Of a DNA stretch of 64,000 nucleotides, positions 54,287 to 61,736 are shown piece by piece. This DNA comes from Symbiobacterium terraclitae (GTDB lineage Bacteria; Bacillota; Sulfobacillia; Symbiobacteriales; Symbiobacteriaceae), in contig NZ_JAGGLG010000009.1 of assembly GCF_017874315.1 (NCBI RefSeq), positions 1-64,000 of the forward strand, written 5' to 3'. The notes beneath the pieces were generated by a model that saw only the letters and a list, made by a program, of their open reading frames with translations, made no database searches and was not told the origin of the DNA. Position 1 is the stretch's first letter. Each line of letters starts with the position of its first letter. A program made the translations under genes and the position numbers.

Positions 54287-54640
54287 ATGCGCGTCGACGA
54301 ACGGACGATTCGCGAGACCCTGCGCGCGGACGCAGCACAGGTCTCGCCTCCGCCCGATCTCTGGGAGCGCATCAGCCGGGAACTCGACCGCGACTCGGCC
54401 CGGTCGGCGCGGTTTGCGCTGCCGCGCATCCCGTCTGCGCGCCTCCGCCAGCTGGTGGCCGTGGGCGTCGCCGCCGGCCTCTGCTGGTTCCTGGCCGTCC
54501 CCGCCGGTCCGCTGATCGAGCGGGTGGTCGTCCCGCCGGGTTACTGGGTGGGCGCGTTCCGCACCGGTGCGGTGGCCGCCGCGGGCCAGGGGGTGGGCGA
54601 CCTGCGCTGGTCGTCGGCCGAGATCACGCTACTGCGATGA
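54287..54640 (+). CDS. Small membrane protein, putative anti-sigma factor
   Basis: This 117-residue protein has a soluble N-terminal region (about 1-55, RTIRETLRADAAQVSPPPDL, WERISRELDRD), one transmembrane helix (about 62-82, LVAVGVAAGLCWFLAVPAGP) and a short outer tail. Position, size and topology directly after an ECF sigma gene match an anti-sigma factor. The usual zinc-binding HxxxCxxC motif is absent, so it would belong to a non-zinc class, or be unrelated. The ATG at 54287 follows GAGTGAGAG. Confidence 0.68.
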   Translation: MRVDERTIRETLRADAAQVSPPPDLWERISRELDRDSARSARFALPRIPSARLRQLVAVGVAAGLCWFLAVPAGPLIERVVVPPGYWVGAFRTGAVAAAGQGVGDLRWSSAEITLLR

Positions 54641-54663
54641 GGAAACGGATTCCGACCGGATTC

Positions 54664-54687
54664 GCCCCGCTGCGGCGGGGCTTTTCT
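54664..54687 (+). terminator. Terminator after the sigma/anti-sigma pair
   Basis: GCCCCGC (54664-54670) pairs with GCGGGGC (54675-54681), followed by TTTTCT. Confidence 0.85.
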
Positions 54688-54729
54688 GTCGCCTGTAGTG
54701 CTACACTAGTGGTGGGGAGGTGAGCGCGC

Positions 54730-56619
54730 GTGGACCTCGGGGAGCAGATCAGGCTGCTGCCGGAACGGCCGGGGTGCTACCTGTACAAGGACAGCTCCGG
54801 CCGCATTATCTACGTCGGCAAGGCGCGGAACCTGAAGAACCGCGTGCGCCAGTACTTCCAGTCTTCCCGCAACCTCACGGCCAAGGTGCTGGCCATGGTC
54901 AGCCAGATTGCGGAAATCGAGCATATCGTCACGGACACGGAAACCGAGGCGCTCGTGCTCGAGTCTAACCTGATCAAGAAGCACAAACCCAAGTACAACA
55001 TCCGGCTGCGGGACGACAAGCACTACCCCTACCTGCGGCTGACGCTCACCGAGCAGTGGCCGCGGCTGGTCGTGACCCGCTCCATGAAGAAGGACGGCTC
55101 CCGCTACTTCGGACCCTTTACCAGCAGCCAGGCCATGTGGGAGACCATGAAGCTGGCCCGGCGGCTCTTCCCGCTGCGCACCTGCAACGACCCGTCCCGG
55201 CATCCCCGGGCCTGCCTGCAGTATCACATCGGGCGCTGCCTCGGTCCGTGCCTGCCGGACTTCGACCGGCATGCGGCCTACGCCGACGCCGTGCGCGACC
55301 TGCAGGCCTTCCTGGAGGGCCGCACGCAGGAGGTCGTGGCACGCATCCGTGCCCGCATGGAGCAGGCCGCGGAGAATCTGGAGTTCGAGCGGGCGGCCGA
55401 GCTGCGCGACCAGATGCGGGCCATCGAAAAGGTGACCGAGAAGCAGAAGATCATCGGCCACGAGATGGAGGACCTGGACGCGATCGCCTACGCCCGCCTC
55501 TACGATGAGGCCTGCGTACAGGTGTTCTTCGTCCGGCAGGGGAAGCTGGTGGGACGCGACCAGTTCATCATGGCGGGTGCCGATGAGATGGAGGGCGGGG
55601 AGATCCTCGCCGCCTTCATCCAGCAGCACTACGCCCAGACCGACTTCGTTCCGAGGGAGATCCTCGTGAGCGAGGAAGTCCCCGAGGCCGGTGTGCTGGT
55701 GGAGTGGCTCTCGTCCAAGCGCGGTGCGCGGGTTGTGCTTCGCCGCCCGCAGCGGGGGGAGAAGCGCGCGCTCGTGGAGATGGTGAGCCAGAACGCCCAG
55801 GAGGCCATGGCCGAGCGCCGGCAGCAGCGGGAGCTGGAGCTGGCGGCCACCGAGGGTGCGCTGATGGAGCTGCAGCAGGCCCTGGGCCTGCCGCGCCTGC
55901 CCCACCGCATCGAGTGCTTTGACATCTCGCACGTGCAGGGCTCGGAGGTCGTGGCTTCCATGGTGGTCTTCGAGGGCGGCCGGCCCAAGAAGGAAGACTA
56001 CCGCCGCTTCAAGATGAAGGTGGATCAGAACAACGACTTCGCCAACATGGCGGAGGCCGTCACGCGCCGGTTCCGGCGGGGCCTGGCCGAACGGGCCGCC
56101 CGGGTGGAGGGTCGCGTCAAGGACCTGGCCGAGGGGCGCGTGGCCGAGGAGGGAGTGGAGTACGGGGAGAAGTTCGCCGAGTTCCCCGACCTCCTGATCA
56201 TCGACGGCGGCAAAGGGCAGCTCGCCTACGCCAGGGCGGCGATGCGGGAGCTCGGCGTGGATCACATCCCGACGTTCGGGCTGGCCAAGGAAGAGGAGCT
56301 GCTCTGCGCCGAGGACCGCCCGGACTGGATCGAGCTGCCGAGGGGCTCCCAGGGGCTCTTCCTGCTCCAGCGGATCCGGGACGAGGCCCACCGCTTCGCC
56401 ATCACCTACCACCGCAAGCTTCACCGCAAGGCGACCACGCGCAGCCGCCTCGACGACGTGCCGGGCATCGGTCCGAAGCGGAAGAAGGCGCTGCTGCAGC
56501 ACTTCGGCTCCCTGAAGGCGATCCGGGCCGCCTCCGTGGAGGAGGTGGCAGCGGTTCCAGGCCTGAACCGGGAGCTGGCCGAACGCGTGAAGGAGGCGCT
56601 GGGCGGGGCATCGCAGTAG
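54730..56619 (+). CDS. uvrC: Excinuclease ABC subunit UvrC
   Basis: This 629-residue dual-incision nuclease of nucleotide excision repair has an N-terminal GIY-YIG domain (about 10-95, GCYLYKDSSGRIIYVGKARN) for the 3' cut. A UVR domain follows at about 200-235 ([20 protein letters not shown]) for UvrB contact. The UvrC RNase-H-like domain has FDISHVQGSEVVASMVVFEG and LLIIDGGKGQL. A C-terminal helix-hairpin-helix pair is seen as VPGIGPKRKKALLQHFGSLK and AAVPGLNRELAERV. The length is normal. The GTG at 54730 follows GGGGAGGTGAG. Unlike uvrA and uvrB, no LexA-like palindrome is evident upstream. Confidence 0.97.
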   Translation: MDLGEQIRLLPERPGCYLYKDSSGRIIYVGKARNLKNRVRQYFQSSRNLTAKVLAMVSQIAEIEHIVTDTETEALVLESNLIKKHKPKYNIRLRDDKHYPYLRLTLTEQWPRLVVTRSMKKDGSRYFGPFTSSQAMWETMKLARRLFPLRTCNDPSRHPRACLQYHIGRCLGPCLPDFDRHAAYADAVRDLQAFLEGRTQEVVARIRARMEQAAENLEFERAAELRDQMRAIEKVTEKQKIIGHEMEDLDAIAYARLYDEACVQVFFVRQGKLVGRDQFIMAGADEMEGGEILAAFIQQHYAQTDFVPREILVSEEVPEAGVLVEWLSSKRGARVVLRRPQRGEKRALVEMVSQNAQEAMAERRQQRELELAATEGALMELQQALGLPRLPHRIECFDISHVQGSEVVASMVVFEGGRPKKEDYRRFKMKVDQNNDFANMAEAVTRRFRRGLAERAARVEGRVKDLAEGRVAEEGVEYGEKFAEFPDLLIIDGGKGQLAYARAAMRELGVDHIPTFGLAKEEELLCAEDRPDWIELPRGSQGLFLLQRIRDEAHRFAITYHRKLHRKATTRSRLDDVPGIGPKRKKALLQHFGSLKAIRAASVEEVAAVPGLNRELAERVKEALGGASQ

Positions 56620-56661
56620 ACCTTATCTGTTCGACTATGGCTTAATGAAAGGATATGCATA

Positions 56662-57549
56662 ATGATGAAGAAGCAATGGATCGCATCCGTCCTCTGCGCG
56701 GCGATGCTGCTGAGCGGCTGTGCCGCTGCTTCGTCCGACCCGCCGTCCGGTCGGACGCCCCCGGTCTCGGACCCGACGGACCCCACGCCTGGCATCGCCG
56801 ACCCCGGCGACCCGAACGGGCCCGCCGGTCCGGGCGACCCTTCCGGAGCGGACGAACCCGGCTCGCCGTCCGACCCGTCCGGCCCGGACGGCGAGCCGGA
56901 CGGGTCCGAAAACCCCGGTGCCCCGGCCGTGACCTGGAAGCCCGGCGGCATCGGCTACCCGCTGGTGCCCAGCGACCCCGCGGTGGAGCAGAAGGTCGCC
57001 ATGCTCACCTTCGACGACGGCCCCTCCAACTACACGCCGCAGGTGCTGGAAGGGCTCCGGGAGGCCGGCGTGAAGGCGGTCTTCTTCATCACCGGCTACG
57101 GCGCCGCGCAGCACCCGGACCTGGTGAAGCGGATCCACGAGGAGGGCCACCTGCTGGGCATCCACACGATGACCCACCCCAACATGACCAGCCTGGGCCG
57201 GGAGGAGCAGATCGCGGAGATCCAGCCGCTGATCGACCTGATCACCGATGTCACGGGCGAGCCACCCCGGTACTTCCGGCCGCCCTTCGGCGCGTACAAC
57301 GACGAGCTCCTGGCGACACTGGACGAGCTGGAGCTGGAACTGATCAACTGGAGCAACGGTTCCCTGGACTGGGATGACGTGGTGGACGGCTACAAGGACC
57401 CGAACCTCGTGGTTGAGGCGGTCCTGGACCAGCTTCATCCCGGTTCCGTCATCCTGGCCCACGACACGATGAAGCACACCGCGGAGGCCGTGCCGCTGAT
57501 CATCGCGGCGCTGCGGGAGCGGGGATACGAGTTCGTGGTGCTGCCATAA
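56662..57549 (+). CDS. Polysaccharide deacetylase lipoprotein (NodB domain)
   Basis: This 295-residue exported carbohydrate esterase 4 enzyme is likely to deacetylate peptidoglycan or another GlcNAc polymer. The lipobox is LLSGC (about residue 20). A low-complexity Pro/Asp/Gly/Ser linker spans about 25-90. The NodB domain has catalytic Asp and metal Asp in LTFDDGPSN, metal His residues in HTMTHPNM, the RPPFGAYN groove, and the late LAHDTMKHT. Metal ligands are intact. The linker probably lets the domain reach into the wall. It is followed by a convergent hairpin. Confidence 0.92.
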   Translation: MMKKQWIASVLCAAMLLSGCAAASSDPPSGRTPPVSDPTDPTPGIADPGDPNGPAGPGDPSGADEPGSPSDPSGPDGEPDGSENPGAPAVTWKPGGIGYPLVPSDPAVEQKVAMLTFDDGPSNYTPQVLEGLREAGVKAVFFITGYGAAQHPDLVKRIHEEGHLLGIHTMTHPNMTSLGREEQIAEIQPLIDLITDVTGEPPRYFRPPFGAYNDELLATLDELELELINWSNGSLDWDDVVDGYKDPNLVVEAVLDQLHPGSVILAHDTMKHTAEAVPLIIAALRERGYEFVVLP

Positions 57550-57556
57550 CGCACTA

Positions 57557-57583
57557 GAGCGGGGGGTGCTGCCCCCGCTCTTC
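57557..57583. terminator. Convergent terminator between the deacetylase and TlpA-Lgt genes
   Basis: GAGCGGGGG (57557-57565) pairs with CCCCCGCTC (57572-57580), with tt following. It lies at the end of both converging genes. Confidence 0.7.
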
Positions 57584-58766
57584 ACGCGCGCTCCGGCCGC
57601 CTCCGCCGCCAGAGCCATGCGGCCGTCGCCGCGAGCCCCGCTGCGACCTGGAGGGCGCTCACACCGGCCGGGGAGGCGGCCGGCCGCGCCAGGTCCGCCA
57701 GCACCACGGCCAGCCCGCCCAGCGTCAGTGCCATCGCCGTCGCATCTCCCGCCCGGGGCATGGCCCTGGCGAGGGCCAGGGCGGCCACGCCGGCGGCCAG
57801 CAGCAGGGGGCCGTACACCCAGTCCGCAGGCCCCGGGGAGCCGAGCATTCCCAGGCCGGCTCCGCACAGGAGCGCAGGGGCCGCCCGGTCCCAGGCCGGG
57901 AGCCGGTCCGCGGTACGGCGCAGCCCCCAGAAGGCGAGGGCGAGGCCCCCGATGAGGGCGCCGGGCAGGGCCTGGGTGCCGTGGGGGAAGCCGAGGAGCA
58001 GCCCGGGGCTCCGCAGGTACGCCGCGGGGTCCAGCAAGACGTAGATGAGCTTCGCCCCCAGCAGGCTGCCCAGGGCAAGGTTGAACACCAGCTCCCGGCC
58101 CGTCTGCCCGGCGGCCAGGTAGGCCGCCAGCGCGCCGGCCGACCAGAAGAGCGCCCGGGTGGGCAGTACCGCCGGACCCAGGCTCAGGGCCTCCGGCAGC
58201 AGGCTGCCGGGTCCGGGCAGGCCTGCTGTCCGGGGAGGGCCGGCCTGCGCCTCGGACAGGTACCCCTGCATCGCACGCAGGGTGAGCGGCCCGGCCACCC
58301 GCGCGGTCACCGCGCCCTCCGGGCTGATGAAGAGGCTGGTGGGCAGCGACGCCACCTGGTACCGGTCGCTTGCCGCCCCCGTCGGGTCCAGCGCCACCGG
58401 GAACGTGTAACCGTGCTCTCTCAGGTACGCCAGCGCGGCTTCCGGGCTGCGCTCCTGCGCGGTCACGTTCACTGTCAGGATGGCCGCTCCGTCGGGCAGC
58501 GACTCGGCGAGCCGCTGGATCTCGGGCATCTCCGCCCGGCATGGGCCGCACCAGGAGGCCCAGAAGTTGAGGAAGACGGCGCGGCCGCGCAGGTCGGCCA
58601 GGCTGACCGGCCGGCCCGACGGATCGGCGAGCGCGAGCGCAGGGGCGGCATGGCCGACGTAGGGGTGCTCGGGTCCGACCGGGGTGCTGCCCTGCGGCCG
58701 GAAGGCGCCGCCCAGCAGCACCGCGGCCCAGATCAGCAGCACGGCGGCACCGGCCGCTCTCTGCAT
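57582..58766 (-). CDS. Fusion of TlpA-like thioredoxin domain with Lgt-like membrane domain
   Basis: This 394-residue protein has a signal anchor (about 5-24) and a TlpA/ResA-like thioredoxin domain (about 38-170, FLNFWASWCGPCRAEMPEIQ with the CxxC, and SLPTSLFISPEGAVT containing the cis-Pro). A membrane region with about seven hydrophobic segments follows (about 195-390). The stretch SLLGAKLIYVLLDPAAYLRS, then GTQALPGALIGG, resembles prolipoprotein diacylglyceryl transferase (Lgt), but the critical His/Arg motifs of Lgt are not apparent. It may deliver reducing power to envelope proteins. The ATG at 58766 is 8 nt from GGAGG; GTG 58775 overlaps that site. Confidence 0.82.
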   Translation of the reverse strand: MQRAAGAAVLLIWAAVLLGGAFRPQGSTPVGPEHPYVGHAAPALALADPSGRPVSLADLRGRAVFLNFWASWCGPCRAEMPEIQRLAESLPDGAAILTVNVTAQERSPEAALAYLREHGYTFPVALDPTGAASDRYQVASLPTSLFISPEGAVTARVAGPLTLRAMQGYLSEAQAGPPRTAGLPGPGSLLPEALSLGPAVLPTRALFWSAGALAAYLAAGQTGRELVFNLALGSLLGAKLIYVLLDPAAYLRSPGLLLGFPHGTQALPGALIGGLALAFWGLRRTADRLPAWDRAAPALLCGAGLGMLGSPGPADWVYGPLLLAAGVAALALARAMPRAGDATAMALTLGGLAVVLADLARPAASPAGVSALQVAAGLAATAAWLWRRRRPERA

Positions 58767-58904
58767 ACGGGTCACCTCCGGGTCCCCCGCCGGGGATCTT
58801 CACCCCTTACGACGGACCGGCTACAGATTCAGGTATGTGCACGATATTTGAGGAGAGCCCTCGTGAATATAAAACTGGTTCCTTGAAATCATTGAAGGTA
58901 ACCG
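58767..58904. other. Divergent intergenic region
   Basis: No gene or clear minus-strand promoter is visible between the TlpA-Lgt start and the promoter at 58905. Confidence 0.4.
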
Positions 58905-58966
58905 TTGACAGGATGTCGGCGCCCGGATATCATCAAAGTCAAGGAAGGTCCTTAAATATCTTAAGG
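58905..58966 (+). promoter_or_regulatory. Strong promoter and downstream inverted repeat of the envelope-stress-type operon
   Basis: A perfect TTGACA (58905-58910) and TATCAT (58928-58933) are spaced 17 nt. The inverted repeat CCTTAA (58950-58955) and TTAAGG (58961-58966) would lie just downstream of the transcription start, a position suitable for a repressor. Confidence 0.8.
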
Positions 58967-59019
58967 GGTCTCCTCAACCTTGCGGGTGAGGCGACCCCGG
59001 AGAGGTGAGGTGAAGGGGT

Positions 59020-59412
59020 TTGCAGACGTGGCGGATTCCCAGCAGGTGCCCTGTGTGCAGCGGAGAGCTGACCGTGACCCGGCTGCACTGCAGGCACTGT
59101 GACACCACGCTGGAGGGGCGGTTCGAGACCACGCGGTTCGCCCGGCTCACGCCGGAGCAGCTGGACTTCGTGGCGGTTTTCCTGAAGAGCCGCGGCAACA
59201 TCAAGGAGGTGGAGCGCGAGCTTTCCATCTCGTACCCGACGGTGCGGGCCCGGCTGGACTCGGTGCTGGCCGCCCTGGGATTCCAGGTCGACCGCAGCGC
59301 GGCCGAGGAGGAGAACCGGATCAAGCAGGCCCGCCGCAAGGAGCTGCTCGACCGGCTGAACCGCGGCGAGATTACCGCTGAGGAAGCGGTGGCCGCCCTG
59401 AAGAGCCTGTAG
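59020..59412 (+). CDS. DUF2089 family protein (zinc-ribbon plus HTH-like)
   Basis: This 130-residue protein begins with a zinc-ribbon-like pair of knuckles (CPVCSG and CRHCDT, about 10-28). The DUF2089 region follows, with FVAVFLKSRGNIKEVERELS and ISYPTVRARLDSVLAALGF (a helix-turn-helix-like segment), and a C-terminal SHOCT-like tail (LLDRLNRGEITAEEAVAALK). This is consistent with a small DNA-binding regulator, possibly acting on its own operon through the adjacent inverted repeat. The TTG at 59020 follows GGTGAAGGGG. It heads the operon with two SHOCT-like proteins and a YvlD-like protein. Confidence 0.85.
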   Translation: MQTWRIPSRCPVCSGELTVTRLHCRHCDTTLEGRFETTRFARLTPEQLDFVAVFLKSRGNIKEVERELSISYPTVRARLDSVLAALGFQVDRSAAEEENRIKQARRKELLDRLNRGEITAEEAVAALKSL

Positions 59413-59424
59413 GGGGTGGCTGAG

Positions 59425-60222
59425 GTGGACGAGGAACGGCAGTTGATTCTGCAGATGCTGGCCGACGGCAAGATCAGCGTGGCCGAGGCGGACATGCTGC
59501 TCAAGGCCCTGGCGGAGGCCGAGGCGGCCGCGGCGGCGCCCCCGCCTCCCCGGCAGGAGCCGCGCCCCCGGCTCAGGGACCTGGTGAGGCAGGCCCTGCA
59601 GGAGGCCGACCGGGCCCTGGACCGTGCGGTCAAGACGGTGGAGGAGCGGGTGGCCGAGCAGGAGCAGCGCGAGCCGTACCGGCAGATCCGCACGCTGGCC
59701 GTCTGGCTGGACAGGAACGCACAGGGCCCGGCCGGCGCCGTCGACCGGGACGCCAAGCAGGCGGCTGACGAGGCTGACAGGGCCGGCAACACAGCGGCTG
59801 ATGAGGTGGACGGGACCCTCAACACGGTGGCTGACGAGGTGGACAGGACCGTCAAGGCGGTGATCGATGAGGCAGACAGGGCCGTCCGGACGGTGACCGG
59901 TGCAGTGGACAGGGCCGTCAAGGCGGTGGCGGATGAGGTGGACAGCGCCGCCGGCGACGCGGACAGGGCAGTCAACGAGGCTGCGGACACGATCGACAGG
60001 ACCGCCGACGACATGGCCGACATGGTCGACAGGGCCGCCAACGGGGTGACCGAAAAGGTGGACCGGGCCGTCAACCGGGTAGCTGAACGGATCGACAGGA
60101 TCGCGAACCGGGTGGCGGAGCAGGTGGAGACCGCCGTGGAGCGGGCGGGAGGCAAGGTTGCCGGCAAGATCACCGTGACGCTGTTCGGCGACCCCGCCGA
60201 GAAGATGAGGAGGGTGGACTGA
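59425..60222 (+). CDS. SHOCT-like protein with long hendecad-repeat helix
   Basis: This 265-residue protein has an N-terminal SHOCT-like segment (about 2-30, DEERQLILQMLADGKISVAE) closely matching the N-terminus of the next gene product. An Ala/Pro linker follows. About a dozen 11-residue repeats (about 104-242) have the pattern D-E-V-D-R-A-V-x-x-V-A, for example DEVDRTVKAVI and ERIDRIANRVA. The periodicity predicts a long right-handed or amphipathic coiled helix, as in LEA-like or lipid-surface proteins. No membrane segment or catalytic motif is seen. GTG 59425 is chosen by alignment with the downstream paralogous start and an AGGGGG site; GTG 59416 is an alternative. Confidence 0.78.
   Translation: MDEERQLILQMLADGKISVAEADMLLKALAEAEAAAAAPPPPRQEPRPRLRDLVRQALQEADRALDRAVKTVEERVAEQEQREPYRQIRTLAVWLDRNAQGPAGAVDRDAKQAADEADRAGNTAADEVDGTLNTVADEVDRTVKAVIDEADRAVRTVTGAVDRAVKAVADEVDSAAGDADRAVNEAADTIDRTADDMADMVDRAANGVTEKVDRAVNRVAERIDRIANRVAEQVETAVERAGGKVAGKITVTLFGDPAEKMRRVD
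59734..60150 (+). repeat. 33-bp-periodic coding repeats (hendecads)
   Basis: Degenerate units of the form gtggacagggccgtcaagg recur at 33-nt steps and encode 11-residue helical repeats. One step is shortened to 21 nt (seven codons), keeping helix register. Confidence 0.8.
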
Positions 60223-61250
60223 TGTCTCAGGAAGAACGGCTCTTGATCCTGCAGATGGTGGCCGACAAGAAGATCACCGCTGCCGAGGGCGCTGAGCTGC
60301 TGCGGGCGCTGGAAGGACAGCGGGAGGAGGAGCCGCCCGCCGAGACGGCAGCGCCGCCGCGCCCGCAGCGCCGCAGCGGGCCCTCGGCCGGCCTGGGCTC
60401 CGGCCTCTCGAGCCTGATCGAGGAGGTCGTCGAGCGGGTCACCGGCGTGCTCAGCGATTTCACCGGCCAGCAGTACGAGTTTCCCACCGAGATCACCGGT
60501 GTCTTCACGGCGGATCAGGTGCCGCTGCGCATCTTCACCGGCAACGGCCACGTGGAGCTGCGGGGCTGGGATGAGCCGGGCTACAAGGCCCAGATCGTCG
60601 CGAAGGCGCGGGCCGCGACCGAGGCCGAGGCGCAGCGGCGGGCCCAGGAGGCCTACCGCGTGACCGCCACGGAGTCCGGCTTCCTCCTGGAGACCGACCG
60701 GCGTTTCGACTGGTCCGACCTCGGTGTGCACCTGACCCTGTTCCTGCCCAAGGACCGGATCTACCACCTGGAGACCCGCACGGGCAACGGCCACATCCGG
60801 GTCGAGGGGATTACGCTGACCGAGGGCAACGCCAAGAGCGGCAACGGCCGCATCACCATCCTGGGCGTCACGGCCGACCGGCTCTACCTGAAGTCCGGCA
60901 ACGGTTCGGTCGACGTGGACGGCGACGTGGCGGACCTGGAGGCGACCACCGGCAACGGCTCGCTGCGCGTCATCCCGATGGGCCGCCGCTCCGAGAAGAT
61001 GCAGCTGAAGACCGGAAACGGGTCGGCCTCCATCGACACGGGGCGGCTGAGCCGGGACGTGGGCTTCTTCGTGGATGCCCACACCGGCATGGGCAGCGTC
61101 TCCATCGCGCGGCCCGACCTGGTCTACGAGCTGGACGAGCGGAACATCGGCTTCAAGCACGTGATCGCCCACAGCGAGGGCTTCGACACCGCCGCTCAGA
61201 AGGTCTCCATCCGCGTGCGCACAGGGCTCGGCTCCATCTCCGTCGAATAG
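60222..61250 (+). CDS. DUF4097 beta-strand-repeat protein (YvlB-like)
   Basis: This 342-residue protein has an N-terminal SHOCT-like segment (EERLLILQMVADKKITAAEG), a Pro/Arg linker, and a short helix pair. A right-handed beta-helix-like DUF4097 domain follows from about 100, built of repeats carrying T/SGNG turns (FTGNGHVEL, TGNGHIRV, KSGNGRI, KSGNGSVDV, TTGNGSLRV, KTGNGSASI). This matches YvlB of Bacillus, whose operon responds to envelope stress. No signal peptide is visible. The ATG at 60222 overlaps the previous stop by one base and follows GAGGAGGG. Confidence 0.88.
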   Translation: MSQEERLLILQMVADKKITAAEGAELLRALEGQREEEPPAETAAPPRPQRRSGPSAGLGSGLSSLIEEVVERVTGVLSDFTGQQYEFPTEITGVFTADQVPLRIFTGNGHVELRGWDEPGYKAQIVAKARAATEAEAQRRAQEAYRVTATESGFLLETDRRFDWSDLGVHLTLFLPKDRIYHLETRTGNGHIRVEGITLTEGNAKSGNGRITILGVTADRLYLKSGNGSVDVDGDVADLEATTGNGSLRVIPMGRRSEKMQLKTGNGSASIDTGRLSRDVGFFVDAHTGMGSVSIARPDLVYELDERNIGFKHVIAHSEGFDTAAQKVSIRVRTGLGSISVE

Positions 61251-61285
61251 GCCAGGAGCGCCGTACAGTTCATGACATGACGAAA

Positions 61286-61318
61286 GGGTTCGCCGCGGCG
61301 TCGGGCCGCGGCGAACCC
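61286..61318 (+). other. Perfect 13-bp hairpin between the DUF4097 and YvlD-like genes
   Basis: GGGTTCGCCGCGG (61286-61298) pairs without mismatch with CCGCGGCGAACCC (61306-61318). No U-tract follows, so it may be an RNA-processing or stabilising element, or a weak terminator. Confidence 0.7.
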
Positions 61319-61338
61319 GGTTGAGGAGGGTCGACGGG

Positions 61339-61707
61339 GTGCGTCTGCTGATTCGCTGGGCTCTGAATGCGCTCACGCTGCTGGGGATCGCGTATGTGGC
61401 GCCGGAGCTGGGGATCCTGAAGGGCTTCTACGTCGCAGGGTTCGAGGCGGCGGCGGTGGCGGTGCTCCTGCTCTCGCTGCTCAACCTGACCGTGCGGCCG
61501 CTTCTGCGGATGCTCACCCTGCCGATCACGTGCCTCACCTTCGGCCTGTTCACCCTGGTGATCAACGCCCTGATGATGATGCTCACGGCTGAGCTGGTGG
61601 CCGGCTTCCACGTGGGCGGCTTCCGCAACGCCCTCGTGGTCTCGGTGCTCTACGCGGTCATCAGCGCGGTGCTGAACGGCCTGGTGCAGGGCGGCGAGAA
61701 GGACTGA
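61339..61707 (+). CDS. YvlD-like (phage holin family IV) small membrane protein
   Basis: This 122-residue protein is made of four hydrophobic helices, with family hallmarks LLIRWALNALTLLGIAYVAP, LLNLTVRPLLRMLTLPIT and TFGLFTLVINALMMML. It matches the YvlD/holin-IV family, small membrane proteins next to YvlB in Bacillus operons. GTG 61339 is chosen because AGGAGGG lies 8 nt upstream; the TTG at 61321 is within that site. Function is likely in membrane or envelope stress; lytic activity is not implied. Confidence 0.88.
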   Translation: MRLLIRWALNALTLLGIAYVAPELGILKGFYVAGFEAAAVAVLLLSLLNLTVRPLLRMLTLPITCLTFGLFTLVINALMMMLTAELVAGFHVGGFRNALVVSVLYAVISAVLNGLVQGGEKD

Positions 61708-61736
61708 CGGCCCGGCGTTGCTCCGCTGATGTACCC

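Noticed and set aside
59734-60150. CRISPR array
   Set aside because: The 33-nt periodicity is of degenerate coding repeats with no spacers; it follows the protein hendecad.
61339-61707. Phage holin / prophage remnant
   Set aside because: The protein matches the holin-IV/YvlD family, but no other phage genes are near and the context is a YvlB-type operon.
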